A stretch of DNA of 64,000 bases from the NCBI GenBank assembly GCA_009792885.1, contig WMCF01000156.1:1-64000 (forward strand), read 5' to 3'. Within the stretch, counting starts at the first letter, position 1; each line of letters begins with the position of its first letter. Below the pieces are notes generated by a model. The model did not search any database and was not told the origin of the DNA. It saw nothing but the letters and a program-made list of their open reading frames with translations. The translations under genes were made by a program, and so were the position numbers. Below are positions 34,444-49,045 of the stretch, piece after piece. The stretch is from Eremophila alpestris peregrina. Lineage: Eukaryota; Chordata; Aves; Passeriformes; Alaudidae.

Positions 34444-37400
34444 CAACAAAACCCAAACCAACAAAGTAATGCCCTCTGTCCCCAATCACAAAAGAGTTCA
34501 TGGAAGCAATGAACAATTTTTTTTCCTGTGTATTGCCTTTTGCAATATACAGTGTTTCCATGGACTAATGCCATGGCATTTTATTGCACATTTGATCTTT
34601 TTTAGTGCTTCAGAATCTTTCTGTTGTGTAAGATTTTCAGCAGAGGAATACAGGCAATTGCTGCTTCATTAAAAATGTATAGCAAAAATAAGCATGAGTA
34701 TACTTAAATAATTTTGTTTATTTTGGCATTTGAGGGTTGAAAAGCTCAGTGTTGGAACTGCCTGCTTTAGATTCATGATAATGACAGCAAATGCACCAAA
34801 CAAAAACCTCCAGTCAGATAAACAATCTTGCTTTTGTATTGTTGCTCAATTGTCTTCACAATTCCCTGAAAGCCTCTAAAGGTTGTTTTGGAGGTAAGCT
34901 GACCAATAATGATTTTTCCAAGCACTGTAACCAAATCTGCAGAGTTGCTTTTCACGCTTCATATTTTTACATGCATTTCCAGAAACAAGAGGTGATCTTG
35001 CAGTAATGATCAAACATAAAAATGGTGCAGTAACACTGCTCATTTTGCTCCTCAGCATCTTTTGCAGCCCCAACTAACTACTCTCATGGCAACCCTCTGA
35101 AGAAGCTGCTGTCTCCATTTCACAGTGGGGAAAATAGAAGTTGAGGACCATCAAATATTCTGAATACCTGCAACTCTCACTGGTAATAACTGGATTTCTG
35201 GATGCTCATTGTTACTGAAACCAGGGTGTAAATGATTTATATGGGCAAAACTGCAAGGCAGAAGAGCAAGAATCTCTGAAATAAAGTTCCAGCTTATGCA
35301 GTTGCTGGGTTCCTGGGCTGTGCCTTCATCTCACATGTGACTTATGACAGATTTTGTACTTATAAAAATAGAACAAAAATCTACTATGAATGCTTATGTG
35401 GACACCTCACACTGCTGTGTGTTCACTTCAGTAAAAAAATCTACACACAGACTTTAAAGAATGAAATGGTTTTAGGCAAAGCAGAAACAGTTCTGATTTG
35501 CTATGGAAAAATCAGAATTATTCTCAGTGTGCACCTAACCAGGAAAGGATAAACTATGGGACTCAACCAAAAGATATTACCTCTAACAATTCCACCTTGG
35601 AGCAATCTTTATAAAGCCTGCCAGTCTGCATTATATTCCACATATGCAACAGAGAGATGTTGCTGCAGTTATTAAGCCACAGAAACACATACAAATCTCT
35701 AGGCTGTTAAATAATGAATCATACTCACTATAATAAATCAAACCTTTTCCTCAGTACAACACTGTGTTGCATGTCCCAAAGTACAGTGGTGCTGATCTCC
35801 TCTCTCTGATTTTGTAAACACTACAAAATGGTATTTAAGCTCTAAGATCACACAATTTTCTTCATTCAGTTTAGCTCAAAAAATCAGCTGATAATTTCTC
35901 TTTATCTGTTACCCAATTTGCATGTGAACTTTCATAATGGAAATTCAGTTTCATATTGGATTTGGTTTGAGTGGTGTTTTCAAAAATTTTTATTTCTGCT
36001 TTATTTTCTATACAGTCTTATTCCTCTTACCATTAATTTGATTAAACATGCATCAGCACTATTAAGCTGCAGGAGCAAAACATTGGGTTTCTTGTGTTGC
36101 TCTGGGACTTGTCATCAAGCCAACCTCACAGATGTTCCACTGAGCACACAGCATTTGGTCCATTTCTAGGATAAACACTGTACTTTGCTTTATCCACACT
36201 CTCATGACCCTGGATAAGTGAGCAGCAAGATCAGCTAAGTCCCCTCACCTACTCCTTACTTTTGATAGGCTGACACAACGCAGGAAGCAAAAGTGAGAGG
36301 CAAATTTAGGGAAAAGGGAAAGAAAATCCATGTGATTTTCAAGGCTCATCCCAGAAGACTTCCTTCTTTGAAGATTTGTTTATGGTTTTCCATGTTGTGA
36401 CAAGATTCATATTTTCTTACAAACACCAAGGCAGGTAGAAGCACTCAGAAGCAGGAGAACCTGTGAAATTACATTTAGCAGCTGGGTACAAATGAGATTA
36501 TTGTGATGGCTCAGAAGTGCCTGAATAACCCTCCCAGAATCCTCACGGGGTCTCACCAACTTCTGCTGTGCTCCTGAAAGATGCTGGCCTATAAAAACTT
36601 CATAAGACAGAAAACTGGGAATTGGTATTTTGAAGGACTCTGACACGAAGAAAACAACACATGTGCCTACAGGAAGGAATTGCTGATGAGCAATGAACAG
36701 CTCAGCCCAAGGAGATGTCAGCAGCACAGCAACTGCAAACAGAAGTGTGTGATGCCAGTGAAACCTGCAGGAATGCTGCACAGCTGGGAGCTGCTGCTCA
36801 CATGAACCATAAAACTGGTGTTGCACAGCCAGCAGCAAGAGTGGTGTGCATATTAACTGTGAAAAATAGCTTTTTCCCCACCAAAAAATCTATCAAAAGA
36901 CACATCTCTCTAAGGATGGGGTAAGATCTTGGGTGTGGAGAGGGAGGTTCCTCATCAATGCCTGTCCCAGCCTAATATCCCAAGAAAAAAATTATGGCCC
37001 AACTGGAAAAGGTTCACTGTATTTTGAACAAGTACTTTGAGGGGGAATTTTAAGAGACATGTTTTTAAGGGTTTTTTTGTGAAATGCACCAGTGTTTCAG
37101 TGCCATGGTCACTCCAGCAGCTGATGCTTCCCAAACAAAGAAAATTCAGAGTAAAATCACCCATTCTGACAAGTGAGATCCCAGCCTGTGAGACTGCTGC
37201 AATTAAATTTGCACACACATTGAAGCCTGCAATGTTGCTATTTCTCTTAATGGAACTGACCTTACTGGACAGAACTTCCAGAGCCTGAGGTAGTCACCTC
37301 TATTTTGATGAGCCTTTGGCATGCCACATCAATCTCTACTTACAATTTTGTATGAGCTTTAGATATTTCTGTTTTACTGCACAGATTAGCAAAGAACATC

Positions 37401-38526
37401 CCATCATGTGCAGCTGACTTTTTGCTACTTGTGAAGTCAGTCATGGAGCAATAACAGGTCTCTTTAGAACAGGAAAAAGGCAGCAATCCTGTAAGATGGA
37501 TATTTTCATTTTCCTTTGGGTTTTTAGGTGAAAGCCATGGGGGAGGCTCCAGGTTTCCCCCAGCTTTACTTCTGAGGCCCCTTTGCTTGGGCTGCCACTG
37601 GCTCTGCTCAGGGAGGGACACAGGAGAAGGGAAGATGTGGCAGGCAAGAGACAGCCTCCAGAAGTTTGGGATGAACTGGCAACCAAACCTCAGAGAGGAG
37701 AAGAACTTCCTAGAGATGAGAAGGGGCTGGCACAATTCATAAAGTCCCTAAGTTTAACCTTCAAGCAAGAGCTGCAGTTTTTTGCCCAAAGTTGTGGCTG
37801 ACTCAGGGTCCTGCCACGAGCCTTTTTTTCCCCTCAATTTCCAATAGGGACTTAAAGCCCTGCTGAAATTAAAATATTTAACCATGAAACCTGGTATCTT
37901 CTGCCTGTCAAAATGACCCTGTAGATGATTCTGTCACCTACCATACCAATGGGATATTACTGTTCTGTGGAGTTAGTTCTTCCCAAAAATATATACAAGC
38001 CCCCTCACTGTTCTCTCCTCATTAAGAAGCAGATGTTACTTATGGTTCTATTTGTGATGGAGGCCAAATGTTCTGCAAGCAGTTGGAAAGAAAAAAAAAA
38101 CACATTAAAACCTCAACAAATTACTGAAGCTATGGATCCCAGCATATTTCTTTCAAGAAGAGTGTAGCAGATCTGCTAAACAATTTATGAGCATGACAGT
38201 TTCATGAACTTTTGGCAGCTCTCACTTAGAAAAGACTGAAAAAAAAAGACTGCACACAGAGTGCATTCATTTAATGGAATAATTTACAGTATATTGTGGT
38301 GTGGGTTTTTCCCCCTTTTATTCTATAAACTGAGCAAATTTCAGAAGAAATACTATGCCATGAAATATATTCATTTTGTTAGTCACAGCTGTCAGGTGTA
38401 CCTTTCTATTTGCTCTCTTTTTTCTATACCTGCTTTTTTGTGACATTGCTGTACCATGAAAAAAAACCCAGAGAATTTGATCAAGAGACTAATAGAATCC
38501 CAGAAAGTTTTTCAATCTTTCTGACT

Positions 38527-38527
<1 letters not shown>

Positions 38528-38559
<32 letters not shown>
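38528..38559. repeat. A-tract (about 32 bp)
   Basis: An uninterrupted run of A following CTGACTC. There is no AATAAA-type signal within 30 bases upstream, so a processed-transcript tail is not supported. Confidence 0.8.
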
Positions 38560-38564
<5 letters not shown>

Positions 38565-41500
38565 TAGTCCAGGAAAGTTATTGCTCACACAGAATAATCC
38601 ATTTATATGGTATAGAGCACTCCTTCCTGTTTTAGTGGCAATACCCAGCATCAGCCTGTCTCCAGCACAAAGGAACAAGGTGCAGAGATGGAATCTTGAG
38701 CAGACAGGCAAATCCACAAGGCCAGAGTCACTACAAGAGCATGAGCAGAAATGCTGTTGACTTACTCTAGCACAAGTCCAGGAGAAAGCCAAGAGTTGTT
38801 TCAATTAGCACATGGAACAAAGCCCCAGTTTAACTGGGCAATTCAGTGCCTATCTCTGATCCTAAAGCCAAAGGACACTGTGGCACTCCTGCTTCCATTC
38901 CCATCCACAGGAGCTGGCTGTAGGAATATTTTTTACATGACAGACTAAACTGGAAAACAGTTTATGCAAAACAGAATTTTAAGGCTATACAATTGGGCAC
39001 ATAAAATTAATAAAAGACAGAATTTAATGTGTGTAATTACACAGTGTTAATTAGAGATGCTGGAATAGGGATCTTTGACTTCCCTGAATGAACTGTAGGG
39101 TGCTCTGTTGACTTCCTCCCCTTTTTACAACTCCAAATGTTTACTGAGTCAATCTAGACCAGTATAGGATACATTCTTTCCATTTAGAACAATACAACCG
39201 AATCACTGTTACTCAAGACAGATACACACATGCTCTCTTAACTTCTGGGAATACATTTTCATCCCTAATCAGCATCTGCAGATTATCCTGAAATTATCCT
39301 GAGTAAACCTCAACCTCAGCACAGGAGCTGTTCACTTTCAAAACACATTTGAATTATTTCAATCCTGTAATGAACTACACTAAACTTACTAGGAAAAGAT
39401 TAGTCAGAGAGCTATTTCTGAGAAAATTACATAAAAGTCAGACCAAGGGAATAAAGACCAAATTAAACTTTATATCAAGAAGATTTACTTAAAGATCTTG
39501 TTGTATACATTACTTTTCTTGTTAGAGAAAAGGCTGAAGAGAGTCTCTTCATGTTAGATACTTTCATGAAGCCAACAATTTCATTAATAATTTGCTGAAA
39601 AGTTCAGTGATCAACTCAGATAAATGTGTTTAAATACATCAAACATAACACAAAACACACTACAGTGATTTTGCAAGGCTTGTTCATTGATACAGAATGA
39701 AACCAGGGCCAGGCTGATGGACATTCCATGCCTGTCCAGGAAAAATTACTCTGAACAGTTTGTCTGCCTACTTAGTTAATCAGTAGTACTGCTCCTGTAA
39801 TTCTGGGAGTGTGTCAGCACTGAAAAGCCTCTCTGCATTTAAAAATAAAATAAATTAATCTATACCCATGACATTGCTAAAGAGGCTGAAATCAGAGGAA
39901 TGGCTGAGTGTGGGGGCTGACTTGGATTTGGGCATTAAATTAATATTTCCTTGGAGTTCACTGTGTATGTTACAATGATGAATTTAAGGGAGGCTGTGTA
40001 AAGAGAGGGAAATATTTTATAACTGTTCCCAGCTTCCTCATTTTGGAGAAATGGTTTTAGAGTGTTTTTCTTAGGCTACAACTGGTTGTTTACCACGAGG
40101 TCTTTTGTACAGGAGAAAGAGCTGATGCTTTCAAGGTAATTGCTCATGCTGGGTAACACCTTATCCATGTCCAGGAGTATTTATTTCAGGAGAAGCTCAG
40201 CAGATTCAGGAGTTATTCAGCCTGAGTAAGGATAAGCAAGCTTCTAAGGAGATGTGTAACACATTTATGATGAGATTTACCCTAAAGCTTTTTTTTTTTA
40301 AATAAAGAGTAGGGTGACAGCATTTTTATTCAAAAGGGTTTGTAGTAAACTCTCAGATGTGGATCTTCAAGAGGGAATTTAAATGAAAAGCAGAGTGCCA
40401 GATGGAAAAAAAAAGTGATAGCTCCAGCTCCAGAGGGTCTGATATAAAGCAAGACACAATGAAAAGAGGAAACAGAGTAAGCACTAACAGGTAATGCACT
40501 GAGAGTGAAGACAGAGGCAGACAGAAATTAGAGTAGAAATGAAAGCACAGTCAGTGATGTAGTGTTACGGGGGAGGATGACAAGTCTCATCTCAAAATGC
40601 ACTTCAGCTAATTTTAGAAAAACAATGAAAAAACGTAACATTAAGCATGGTCACATTACTAAGAAGAAAACAAAATCTCCCATGTGGGTTCAAGTCTTTA
40701 TATATCCTTCTTTATAGCCAAATGTCACACATTTCTTTGTAAGGGAGGTTATGCATGTTCATCTAATGCCTTACTTGCAAGCAAACCTATTTTGAGATAG
40801 TAGTGAATTTGAGTTTATTAATGACTCAGTTTGCCTTATCTTTTACTCCACAAAATTGACCCTGGTCCTCACTGAATGAATTTCTGACATTTGAACTGAG
40901 AACCAAAAGCCTCTATGGGACAGGCAGCAACAGGAACCTGTGAAATATTTTATAGGAGACAAAAAAAAAAGCCATGAGATTTCTTAAGAGTAAAGACTCT
41001 TTTTCCACCCGAGCCCTCACAAATGAAAATAAAATTCTGCAGCTCTAAAGCAGAAAAAGTGGAACAAGAATAGAATACAAAAATATAATTTCCTTTCATT
41101 TACACACAGTTACTGTACATAGATTTTGGAATTACTTTCAATATAACAAATATGAAGTTGTGCAGGTTGTGGGGTTTTTTTTTAATGTTTTGTCAATGAA
41201 GAGATGCTTAATATTGGGAGGCACAAGACTCTGTGAGCCTTTAAGCTGATGAGAATCCAGCCACAGTGGGGCAGTCAAGGACAAGAGACAAGATTTGCCT
41301 CTAGAGCACTTCCAAAAGCACAAGGAACAGATCAAATATTATAGCTACTAAGGGCAAAATCCCACAGTGCTTAGTCAGGCAAAACTCCCATTGGCCTCAA
41401 CAGGAGTTGTGCCTGAGTAAGTACTGAGCAAAGACTGTGATGTCTGACCTGGATTTATCAGAGTCACACCAACCCAACACGTTTTTCAGACAGATGAGCA

Positions 41501-42390
41501 CCGTGCTGCAATATTCCTGTGACATTCTGCTTAAAGGGAAAACAGAAACCACAAACTGGGAATCACCCTCCCTTCCCAATCCCCCCTTGTAACGAAGGGA
41601 AGAGCTGGGCAAGAATATCCTGAAAGTCTGCCAAAGACTAAAAAACAATGCAAGGAATTAAAAGTTTACCACTGCTAAATTGTGAAAATCTGATAGATTA
41701 GGAAAGCACACAAACAAGATTCCCGAGGGCTTGTGTATGACTGAAGATAATCTAGCTTTCATTCTGGTAAGCAAACAGGCAACAGTGAGAAACTTCTCAC
41801 TGTAGCTATCCTTTTGATTCAGGGCAAATCACAATTCCTACATGGTCAGCAGAAATCCCTCTGCTTTTCACCAGGGATTAATTTAGGTGAATAACTAGGT
41901 CAGTCTTGTTCCTAAGTTAACATTTCTATTACAGAAATATGAAAGTAGATTAACACGTGTCTTCCTTGCTTCAGAAACTTCCTTCTGTAATTACAGAATC
42001 CCATTTACAGCAACTTTGATATCATGTACAGGAGAAATATTAGAATTAGTATCAAAGCGAGCAGAAAAATTCATCAGCACATGAGACGAGCATTTTTTAA
42101 ATTTCCTTCTTGTAGCTGAAGTGAATACCAAAACCTTGACACAACAGCAATCAGGCCACAGGTTCCCCCAGGAGAGCAAAGGAGAGATGATGAAACATCA
42201 GTACTGCACATCTAGAACCAAAAGCAAAAACCATACTTGGCTTGAACTCCCCCCCTTTCAGTTTTCACTGGATTTACCCCTTGCCAGGTTTTTTATATAA
42301 AGAGTAGTTGAGCAATGTGAACTGTGAACTCTTCCATTATCAATGTATCCCAAACCCTCCCAGATGTGCAATATTACCCAGAGAAGCAGG

Positions 42391-42550
42391 CAGAATCATG
42401 CAATCATTTAGTTTGGAAAACACCTCTAAGTTCACCAAGTCCACTCATTACCCCATCACCACTGAGTTCATCACTAAAACACATCCCTAAGTACCACATC
42501 CACAGATCTTTTAAACATCTCCAGGGATGGTGACCCAACATATCCATAAT
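42391..42550 (-). mobile_element. CR1 LINE 3' end, reverse orientation
   Basis: Read on the minus strand this is a CR1 3' terminus. On the plus strand it begins with CAGAATCATGCAATCATTTA, followed by GGAAAACACCTCTAAG..., CATCCCTAAGTACCACATCC and CTTTTAAACATCTCCAGGGA, which match the usual reverse-complement CR1 order. It is 5' truncated and moderately diverged. It has the same orientation as EPHA6. Confidence 0.85.
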
Positions 42551-45500
42551 GCTGATATTTGCCCCCCAAAAGTCCCCACTTGCTCTCTTCATGTAAGCAA
42601 AAGAAGAAAAGGAATCTTGGTTTTCCCCAGACCTGTGTTTTGAAGACTGGATATCAGAATTCCAGGCTAAAACCAATTAGGATCAAGTCCTTCCTGAATT
42701 AACAGATTTTATTTTCTCTGCTATCATTTATTTTCGTGGAACATGAACATAAATAGTGTCTCTGAAATTTTAACGCCCCTTTCTCATTTGATGAATTTGT
42801 TGATGAGAGTCATTAAGAAACACAGACCTAGCCAGTCACATGTAAATACAACGTAGGGCAATTCCTCAGGAACCAGTCAGAAAACCCTCCACCCCTTAAC
42901 AGACAGTGCAACCATATGGCAGATCTTTAGCACCCAGGAATTCCCAGTTCTGAAAAGCAAACAGGATTTCATCACAATCTCAGCACTGCCAAGAATTTGC
43001 CATCTCTTCCAGGGTCACAACTCTTTGCTCTCCAGCTGACACAGCCAGCTCAGTGCACCACACACCACAGCAGGGGAAAGGAGACAGAACAGAAATGATT
43101 TACAGCAGCTGAAGGCACTGCATGAGTCTCCTCCTCTCCAAGCTCCTTCCACATGAGCTCTGAAATATGCACCTCAACTGTGTCTGAACAACTGACTGCT
43201 TTTAAATTACCAAGTCCAACAGGTGGCTTTTCAACTGGAGTCAAGAATTCATTTAATTATACTCATGGACATAACACATCCTGCTGTGTAATATGTCAAG
43301 ATTTAATTATGAAGCTTTACCAAAGCCTGGTGAAGCCAAGTGCTTCAAATTTCCAGCCCAGAAGTTTTATATGCCTGTATGCAGAGTAGTTACTTTTTAC
43401 AGTGGTATTTAATGTGGCTCATAAATTCCCATTGAGAGTGGTACAACAAGTGAAAACAAAGAATCACCCAGATCTTATTTACTTTCACCTACCAATAACT
43501 AAATAAAGGAGTTAGAGCTGAGCTGTTTGGCTCACTGGAGCTGAATGGTTTCCTATTCCCAGTGAATTACTTACTTCTTATAAGCACACAGTAAACAAAT
43601 TTTATAATAGTTTCTTAACTCATCGTTGAAAGGTACCAGTAGTTTTTAATGAGAAAGAAAAAAATAACACCTACATAAATCAGCTACATTCTTTTTCAAG
43701 GCTTTCAAGAGATTGTCCTGCTTGCTCTATATATCAAAATACCATAACCTATGGGAATTACTATCAGCCAACATGCTACTGAAAGCAACTGCTTTGACCT
43801 TAATGGACTGCCTTGAAGCTCATTACACAGTATCTAGGAGCTGTGCATAGTGCAGGTGTGTTCCAGCACAGGAGATGTTTATGATTTACTGCACCTTGGT
43901 TGATACCCTGAATACTGAAATCCTAAGTGAACTGTGATCCTTCATTTGCAATCAACAACACAGGCATTCAAGATTACATTCATCCACAGAATTACCAACA
44001 GAGCTTGGGTTTTATGCCAGTACACCTACTTTTTTCACTCTTAAGTGTGGAGAGTATTTTTCTGAGTGAATAAAGATCTCACTAAAAATGTGTAAGCACG
44101 TCCTGCATGTTTACAATAGCTTCTTCAATTGTAGTTTGAAAAGGGCAATTCTCATTAAAACTATACATGTGTGCAATTAAATCCATATGGGGCTAAAACC
44201 CCAGCTGTGTCTGAAATTAGATTAATATTCTGAAAATTGTTAGCTTTATAAAAAAAAATCTATTAACAGAACAAAGAATTAACAAAAGGACTGCTCAGAG
44301 TTTGCAGTGCATGCATACTCATAGAAGTGTACTGCTTGCATTTATGGGAATGGTTTCCAAGGAGAACACTGTGCACACACCATTTTTCAAGGTTTTCATG
44401 CCCAGTTTGTCACTAACTTTGGTGCCTTGATCAGCCCCATGTCTTTTCAGAAACACCACCTGTAGCTTTCTGAGATTTATAGTCCTCTTTTAACTCTTAC
44501 TTCAGAAATTATTTGTGAGTGCATTGACTTTGTCCTTGCACAGCTACTTAAGATTTGCTCAGAGATGTAACACTGCCTCTCTGTATGGACTGAATACTGG
44601 CAAGTTTTGGATCTTACACCAAAGACAGACTTGACACTTGTGACTCTCTGTGAGGGGAAAAAAAGCAACCACGTTCAGGGTTCAATGTCACCAAGAGATT
44701 CATCAATTATCTCCTAAGATGCAAAGATCTCCAAGAGCACCAGCACTACAGATCTGTAAGCAGCTCATTCTCAAGGAAATGAAACATTTGTAAATAAAAC
44801 CCCTGAGAGATGTTCAGAGAGTCAACCTGAGAAAGAGCAAAAGCACATACATGTAGAGCTCAAAACTCAAATTTGTTAACATGAAAATGGGAGGAGCCAG
44901 GGAGACAAAAGCAGAAATCCAAGCTAAAAGAAAGACAGAGATTGCAAATCTTTAAAGGCAACATCCTTTAGATTGATTACACTACAATATATTCTTCTAA
45001 TTGGAAATTAAATTGGATTACAATGAATGATGGATGTTGCTTTGAAAGCCACATTAGGAATGAAGCACAAAATACCACCTTTTTTACAGCCAAAATCTTA
45101 GGACAAACTTGTGTTGAATTCATCAACATCATAATTTTGGGAATGAAAAAATGAAATGCAAATTTCCAACTGTATTTCTCTGCCAAATCCATATTTGGAG
45201 TTCCTCCTTGGAGTGGTGTGGAATAAAAAAGCGGGGATGAGATTAAGTTTTATAATTAAATCCAACCATTAAGCTTCTTTTTTCATTTCTGCACATCTAA
45301 ATGCAAATTTTCATCGTTTTTTGTATGCATTCTCAGAACTCAAATGGCTGTGGAAGTGAGTACTCACAGAACTACAAGGTTTGACAGAACATGGAGAGAG
45401 TTTAATTTTATGCTTCACTCCTGTCCTGGGACCTTCCTCCCAAGGGTCTGCCTTTGTTGTGGTCTTTTATAGCTTGTTTATTTTTATAACTAAGTTTAAG

Positions 45501-48500
45501 GAGGGTTAAATAAACCAGAAAACCTCTTAGATGAACTTGGGATCACAGCTGGATATCAGCTGAAGAGAGAATTTGAAAATGAACGTTTCCAAATGTTTAA
45601 ATTTTGTCAGGTGTTTTCATCTTCAGAGGCTGCTACAAACAACCCAAGTAAATAGCAAGCACCACACCCTGCACATAGCTCAGTCTGGGATTTCTGTTAC
45701 TTTTAAACAGAAACACATCAAAGACTTATTTACGTCCCTTGTCTCAATGGGCTGGAAGACAAAAAAAAAAAAAAAATACAGTCATACAATAATTGACCAC
45801 TGCATCATAGATAGAAAAGTCTATTTTTGGCTTACAGTCTATTGTAGATAATTTCCAAGGAAAACATCCAATTGTACCATTCAGTTTCTCACACCAGGAC
45901 TGAGACAAAAAGGGGAAGATAAAATAATCAGTTTCCCCTGAGCACTGACAGTGCTGTACTGGGAGATGTGAGGCTAGAAATAAAACCATTCAATATGCAG
46001 ACCCACTGTATGGATTTCTTGCAGTTACAGATACAGGGCTGTTATCAGTAAAAATCTCAGTGGAGAGGAAACATGAATTGTAAAAGCACCAGAATCTCTG
46101 AGAGAACACTGAGGGTTTAACCTTCACATGGTGAGAACACAGTATGGAACAAAAGAGATGCTATAAAATCCTCTAGTATTACACATGGCCTGCTGTTGGG
46201 AAGATGTTCATGAGGGGGGGAAAAGGTCAGTGCCAAAATCATGGGCAGTGAGAACTGCAAGAGGATCTGGCACCCAGTGAGGGCTTCTAGCCCCTTGTGT
46301 TACCATGGAAGCCTTCCCTGAGTCCTCCACTGCCACTGTGACAAATCTTCCCTTCTTTGTGTCCCCACCCTCTACTGGTCAGAGCTGTGCTGAATCCTTT
46401 TACAAACTGACAGGGCTCTTGACTTCCTGCTGAGGGCTCCTGCAGAGAAACCTGCTGGACTTGCTCAGGGGGAACAGGACCCCGAGGAGAGAGCCCATGG
46501 AAGGCAAGAGCATCCCACAGGAACCTGGCTGTCCCCAGTTCATACAGTGAGTGTAACACACAACACAAACTGCAGCTGTCACTCTGCCCTCAGCAATGAG
46601 GGGAGGACACTTCCCAAGGACCAGAGGTGACAGAAAGAATTGGGCAGGCTCTGCCACAGTGACTAGAACACTCAGTGTATGAGGAACCACTGGCCAGGAC
46701 AGGAAAGCTGCTGCTGAGGGAATAAGTGATTTGAAATGCTTTTCATTTCCCTTACACCTGACTCTATTGCCTTGAATTCTTCACATTTACAACACTTTTA
46801 GTTCATATCATAATGCCACATAGCATTATCCCACCTTTCAATGCTTTTTGATCTTCTTTGGGGGGTTCATGGTCGAAACAGATTCACCTTGGATTTGTGG
46901 CTGACACAGGGACCTGCCACTGGTGAAATCCCCTCCAGCTGGACATGCTCCAGGCACCTGCTTGGCAGCATTTGGTAGTTCAGGCCCTGGCTGCAGCCTT
47001 GGAGCTTGGAGCAGGGGCTCTGAGACACCTCTGAGTTCTACACCTACAACAGGCTCCCATGGTAACAGCTGGGTGAACCAGCAGGGAAACAGGGAGCATT
47101 TCAACAAAGCCTCTTCCTTCCAAGGAAGACCTTCAGCACAGGTAAAGATAAAAAGGAATATGTCATGGCACTGTTTTTTTCATAACATGGCACTTCCTGA
47201 TTAAAAGCAGCTCTAGCCATGATGAACAGGACAGGCACTAACTATTCTGTAAAACAAAGTGTTCTGTGTTGGTATCCAGCAGAAAATGACAGGGTAATTT
47301 ATATCAAATGCAGGAGCTGAAAGCCTCCAATCATCATTTGGTATCTCTCCTGAACCTCCCTGGGAGAGGGGCTGCCTGGCCAGTGCCGGTGCCTCGCCCC
47401 AGCTGGGCTCAGAGCTGAGGCTGTCCCCTGACTGCTGTCCTTGGGCACTTGGTGCCAGCTGAGCTGCTCACACGGGCCATTAGCCAGGCTTAGCCCTCAT
47501 GGCAGAACTGTTAAGCTGCAGTGGTGTTTATTTTCCCTTTCAAGCCTCTTGCTAAGAAGCAGTGGGAAGCATAAGAGTTTTTTTTTTAATGAAGGAAATC
47601 TCTGCTATAAAATAAAATCTGGGGTCTTTTTTCCCCCAGCTTGCATATTAAAACCAATAGAAAACCTTGTTTTCATCTAAGTCAGCTTGCAGTTCTGTGT
47701 AGAACTTCTATGAAATGGAAGTTGAAGCAAAATTATCAGAACACCTCTATTTTAGGCCTAAACTAAAAGTAAATATATATTCTGCATATATAAATACATA
47801 AGATCTATAATCCCATTACAATATCTACATTGAATTCAGTAGATTTACCACAAAACTTACTGCAGTACAGAGAAATTAGATGAGTTCCTTATTTTGGCCA
47901 TACATCACTTTTTAAAGTGAAATAGAAAAAAAAAAAAAGGTGAAAGAAATTATTTAATGTTCATTTATCTTCTCTATTACAATTCTGTCACTGTGCCCTA
48001 TCACGGGGATATACCAATTCTGCACATTTTCTGAGTGTAGTAATGAGAATGCATTCTGCCTCTGAAAGAGTTTTAGTTTAAATGATGGATATGAAAACTA
48101 CTCAAAAATCACTTTGCAATTAGCTGTTGTGATAATAATTGGAACTGAAATGTAGTTTGGTATCACGAAAAGATGGTGTATTGGAACTTGTCAATTGAAC
48201 AAGCTTGTCCATGTTCCAAGAATTTTTCACTTCACTGGAACCCCCTAGAACACCACAAACCAAAAAAACCCCACCCCAACTCCCCTCACCCAAATTCCAT
48301 TTTAACAGTTTATTTGCATCACACAAGGAATGAAGCATTAATAAACTGAGACCTAAACCATGCAAGGAAGGTCCTACATGTCCTGCTAGAAGGTGAACGT
48401 CAGTGAAATAAAATTAAAATTCTAATTTATGAATGCATGCTTCCAGCAGTGAAGCTGATAAGATCCTCTCCCTCTCCCTCTTCTGCAAACATACCCTTGT

Positions 48501-48835
48501 AAATAAACACAAATTGCCAGAAGAGGAAAGAACATGGGAAAAGACCCTCCACAGCCAAGAGAACTGCAAAGAAGAATGGAAAAGGTCTCCCACTTGTACT
48601 TGCACATTTGTTTCAAATAACTTTTGCCGAAGTTTATTACACATCCCTTAGCCAAAAACCAGAACAACTTCCCTTAGCGCTGCCAGCGTGTTTAGTGAAT
48701 CTCCTGGCTGAGAAGGGAACAAAGCCAATCCCAACTGTTCCTCCTATGGCACAGACAAATCTGAAGCTGGAATAGAAGAGGCAGCAGGCAATCAATCGGC
48801 TGTTCAAATGATAAGAACTGAGGTAAGGAACTCAC

Positions 48836-49045
48836 ACTCGTGGTGTAGGCGGCCTCGGGGTCATCCTCCAGCACCCGAGACAAGCCGAAATCGGAGACTT
48901 TGCACATGAGGTTGCTGTTGACCAGGATGTTCCTGGCTGCCAGGTCGCGGTGCACGTAGCCCATGTCTGACAGGTATTTCATGCCTGAGGCAATGCCCCG
49001 CAGCATTCCCACCAGCTGGATCACCGTGAAGTGCCCATCGTGCTT
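48836..49045 (-). CDS. EPHA6: EPHA6 coding exon: catalytic loop and activation loop (210 nt)
   Basis: Seventy codons from KHDGHFTVIQ to EAAYTTS. Helix E comes first (residues 1-26). The catalytic loop YVHRDLAARNIL (about residues 30-41) carries the HRD aspartate base and the metal-binding Asn, and the DFG motif lies in VSDFGLSR (about 50-57). The activation loop EDDPEAAYTTS contains the conserved autophosphorylation Tyr. All catalytic residues expected for an active tyrosine kinase are present. The acceptor is CCCTTGCAG (AG at 49046-49047) and the donor GTGAGT occupies 48830-48835. An alternative GT two bases upstream is excluded because only GTGAGT at 48835 keeps the frame with the next exon. 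Both ends are phase 0. Met in NSNLMCKV replaces the Val I remember in other Eph proteins, a mild change. Confidence 0.97.

Larger units (their letters stand above)
22373..48835 (-). other. EPHA6: EPHA6 large intron (26463 bp)
   Basis: A phase 0 intron between the activation-loop exon and the APE exon, the longest in the window. Recognisable contents are an ancient LINE relic (about 29160-30130), two CR1 3' ends (32757-32890 and 42391-42550), long A-tracts (28229-28303, 34386-34443 with one N, and 38528-38559) and relatively GC-rich patches at 30750-31560 and 46270-46700. The stretches 22373-28200, 34450-42390 and 42560-48835 show only unique AT-rich sequence to me, with no exon, tRNA or structured RNA that I can support. 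Confidence 0.9.

Noticed and set aside
36407..36838. 143-codon minus-strand open frame, the longest unexplained frame after the exon-containing ones
   Set aside because: It has no recognisable domain and low-complexity Leu/Val runs, and no flanking splice sites suit a conserved exon. A frame of this length is expected by chance in 64 kb.
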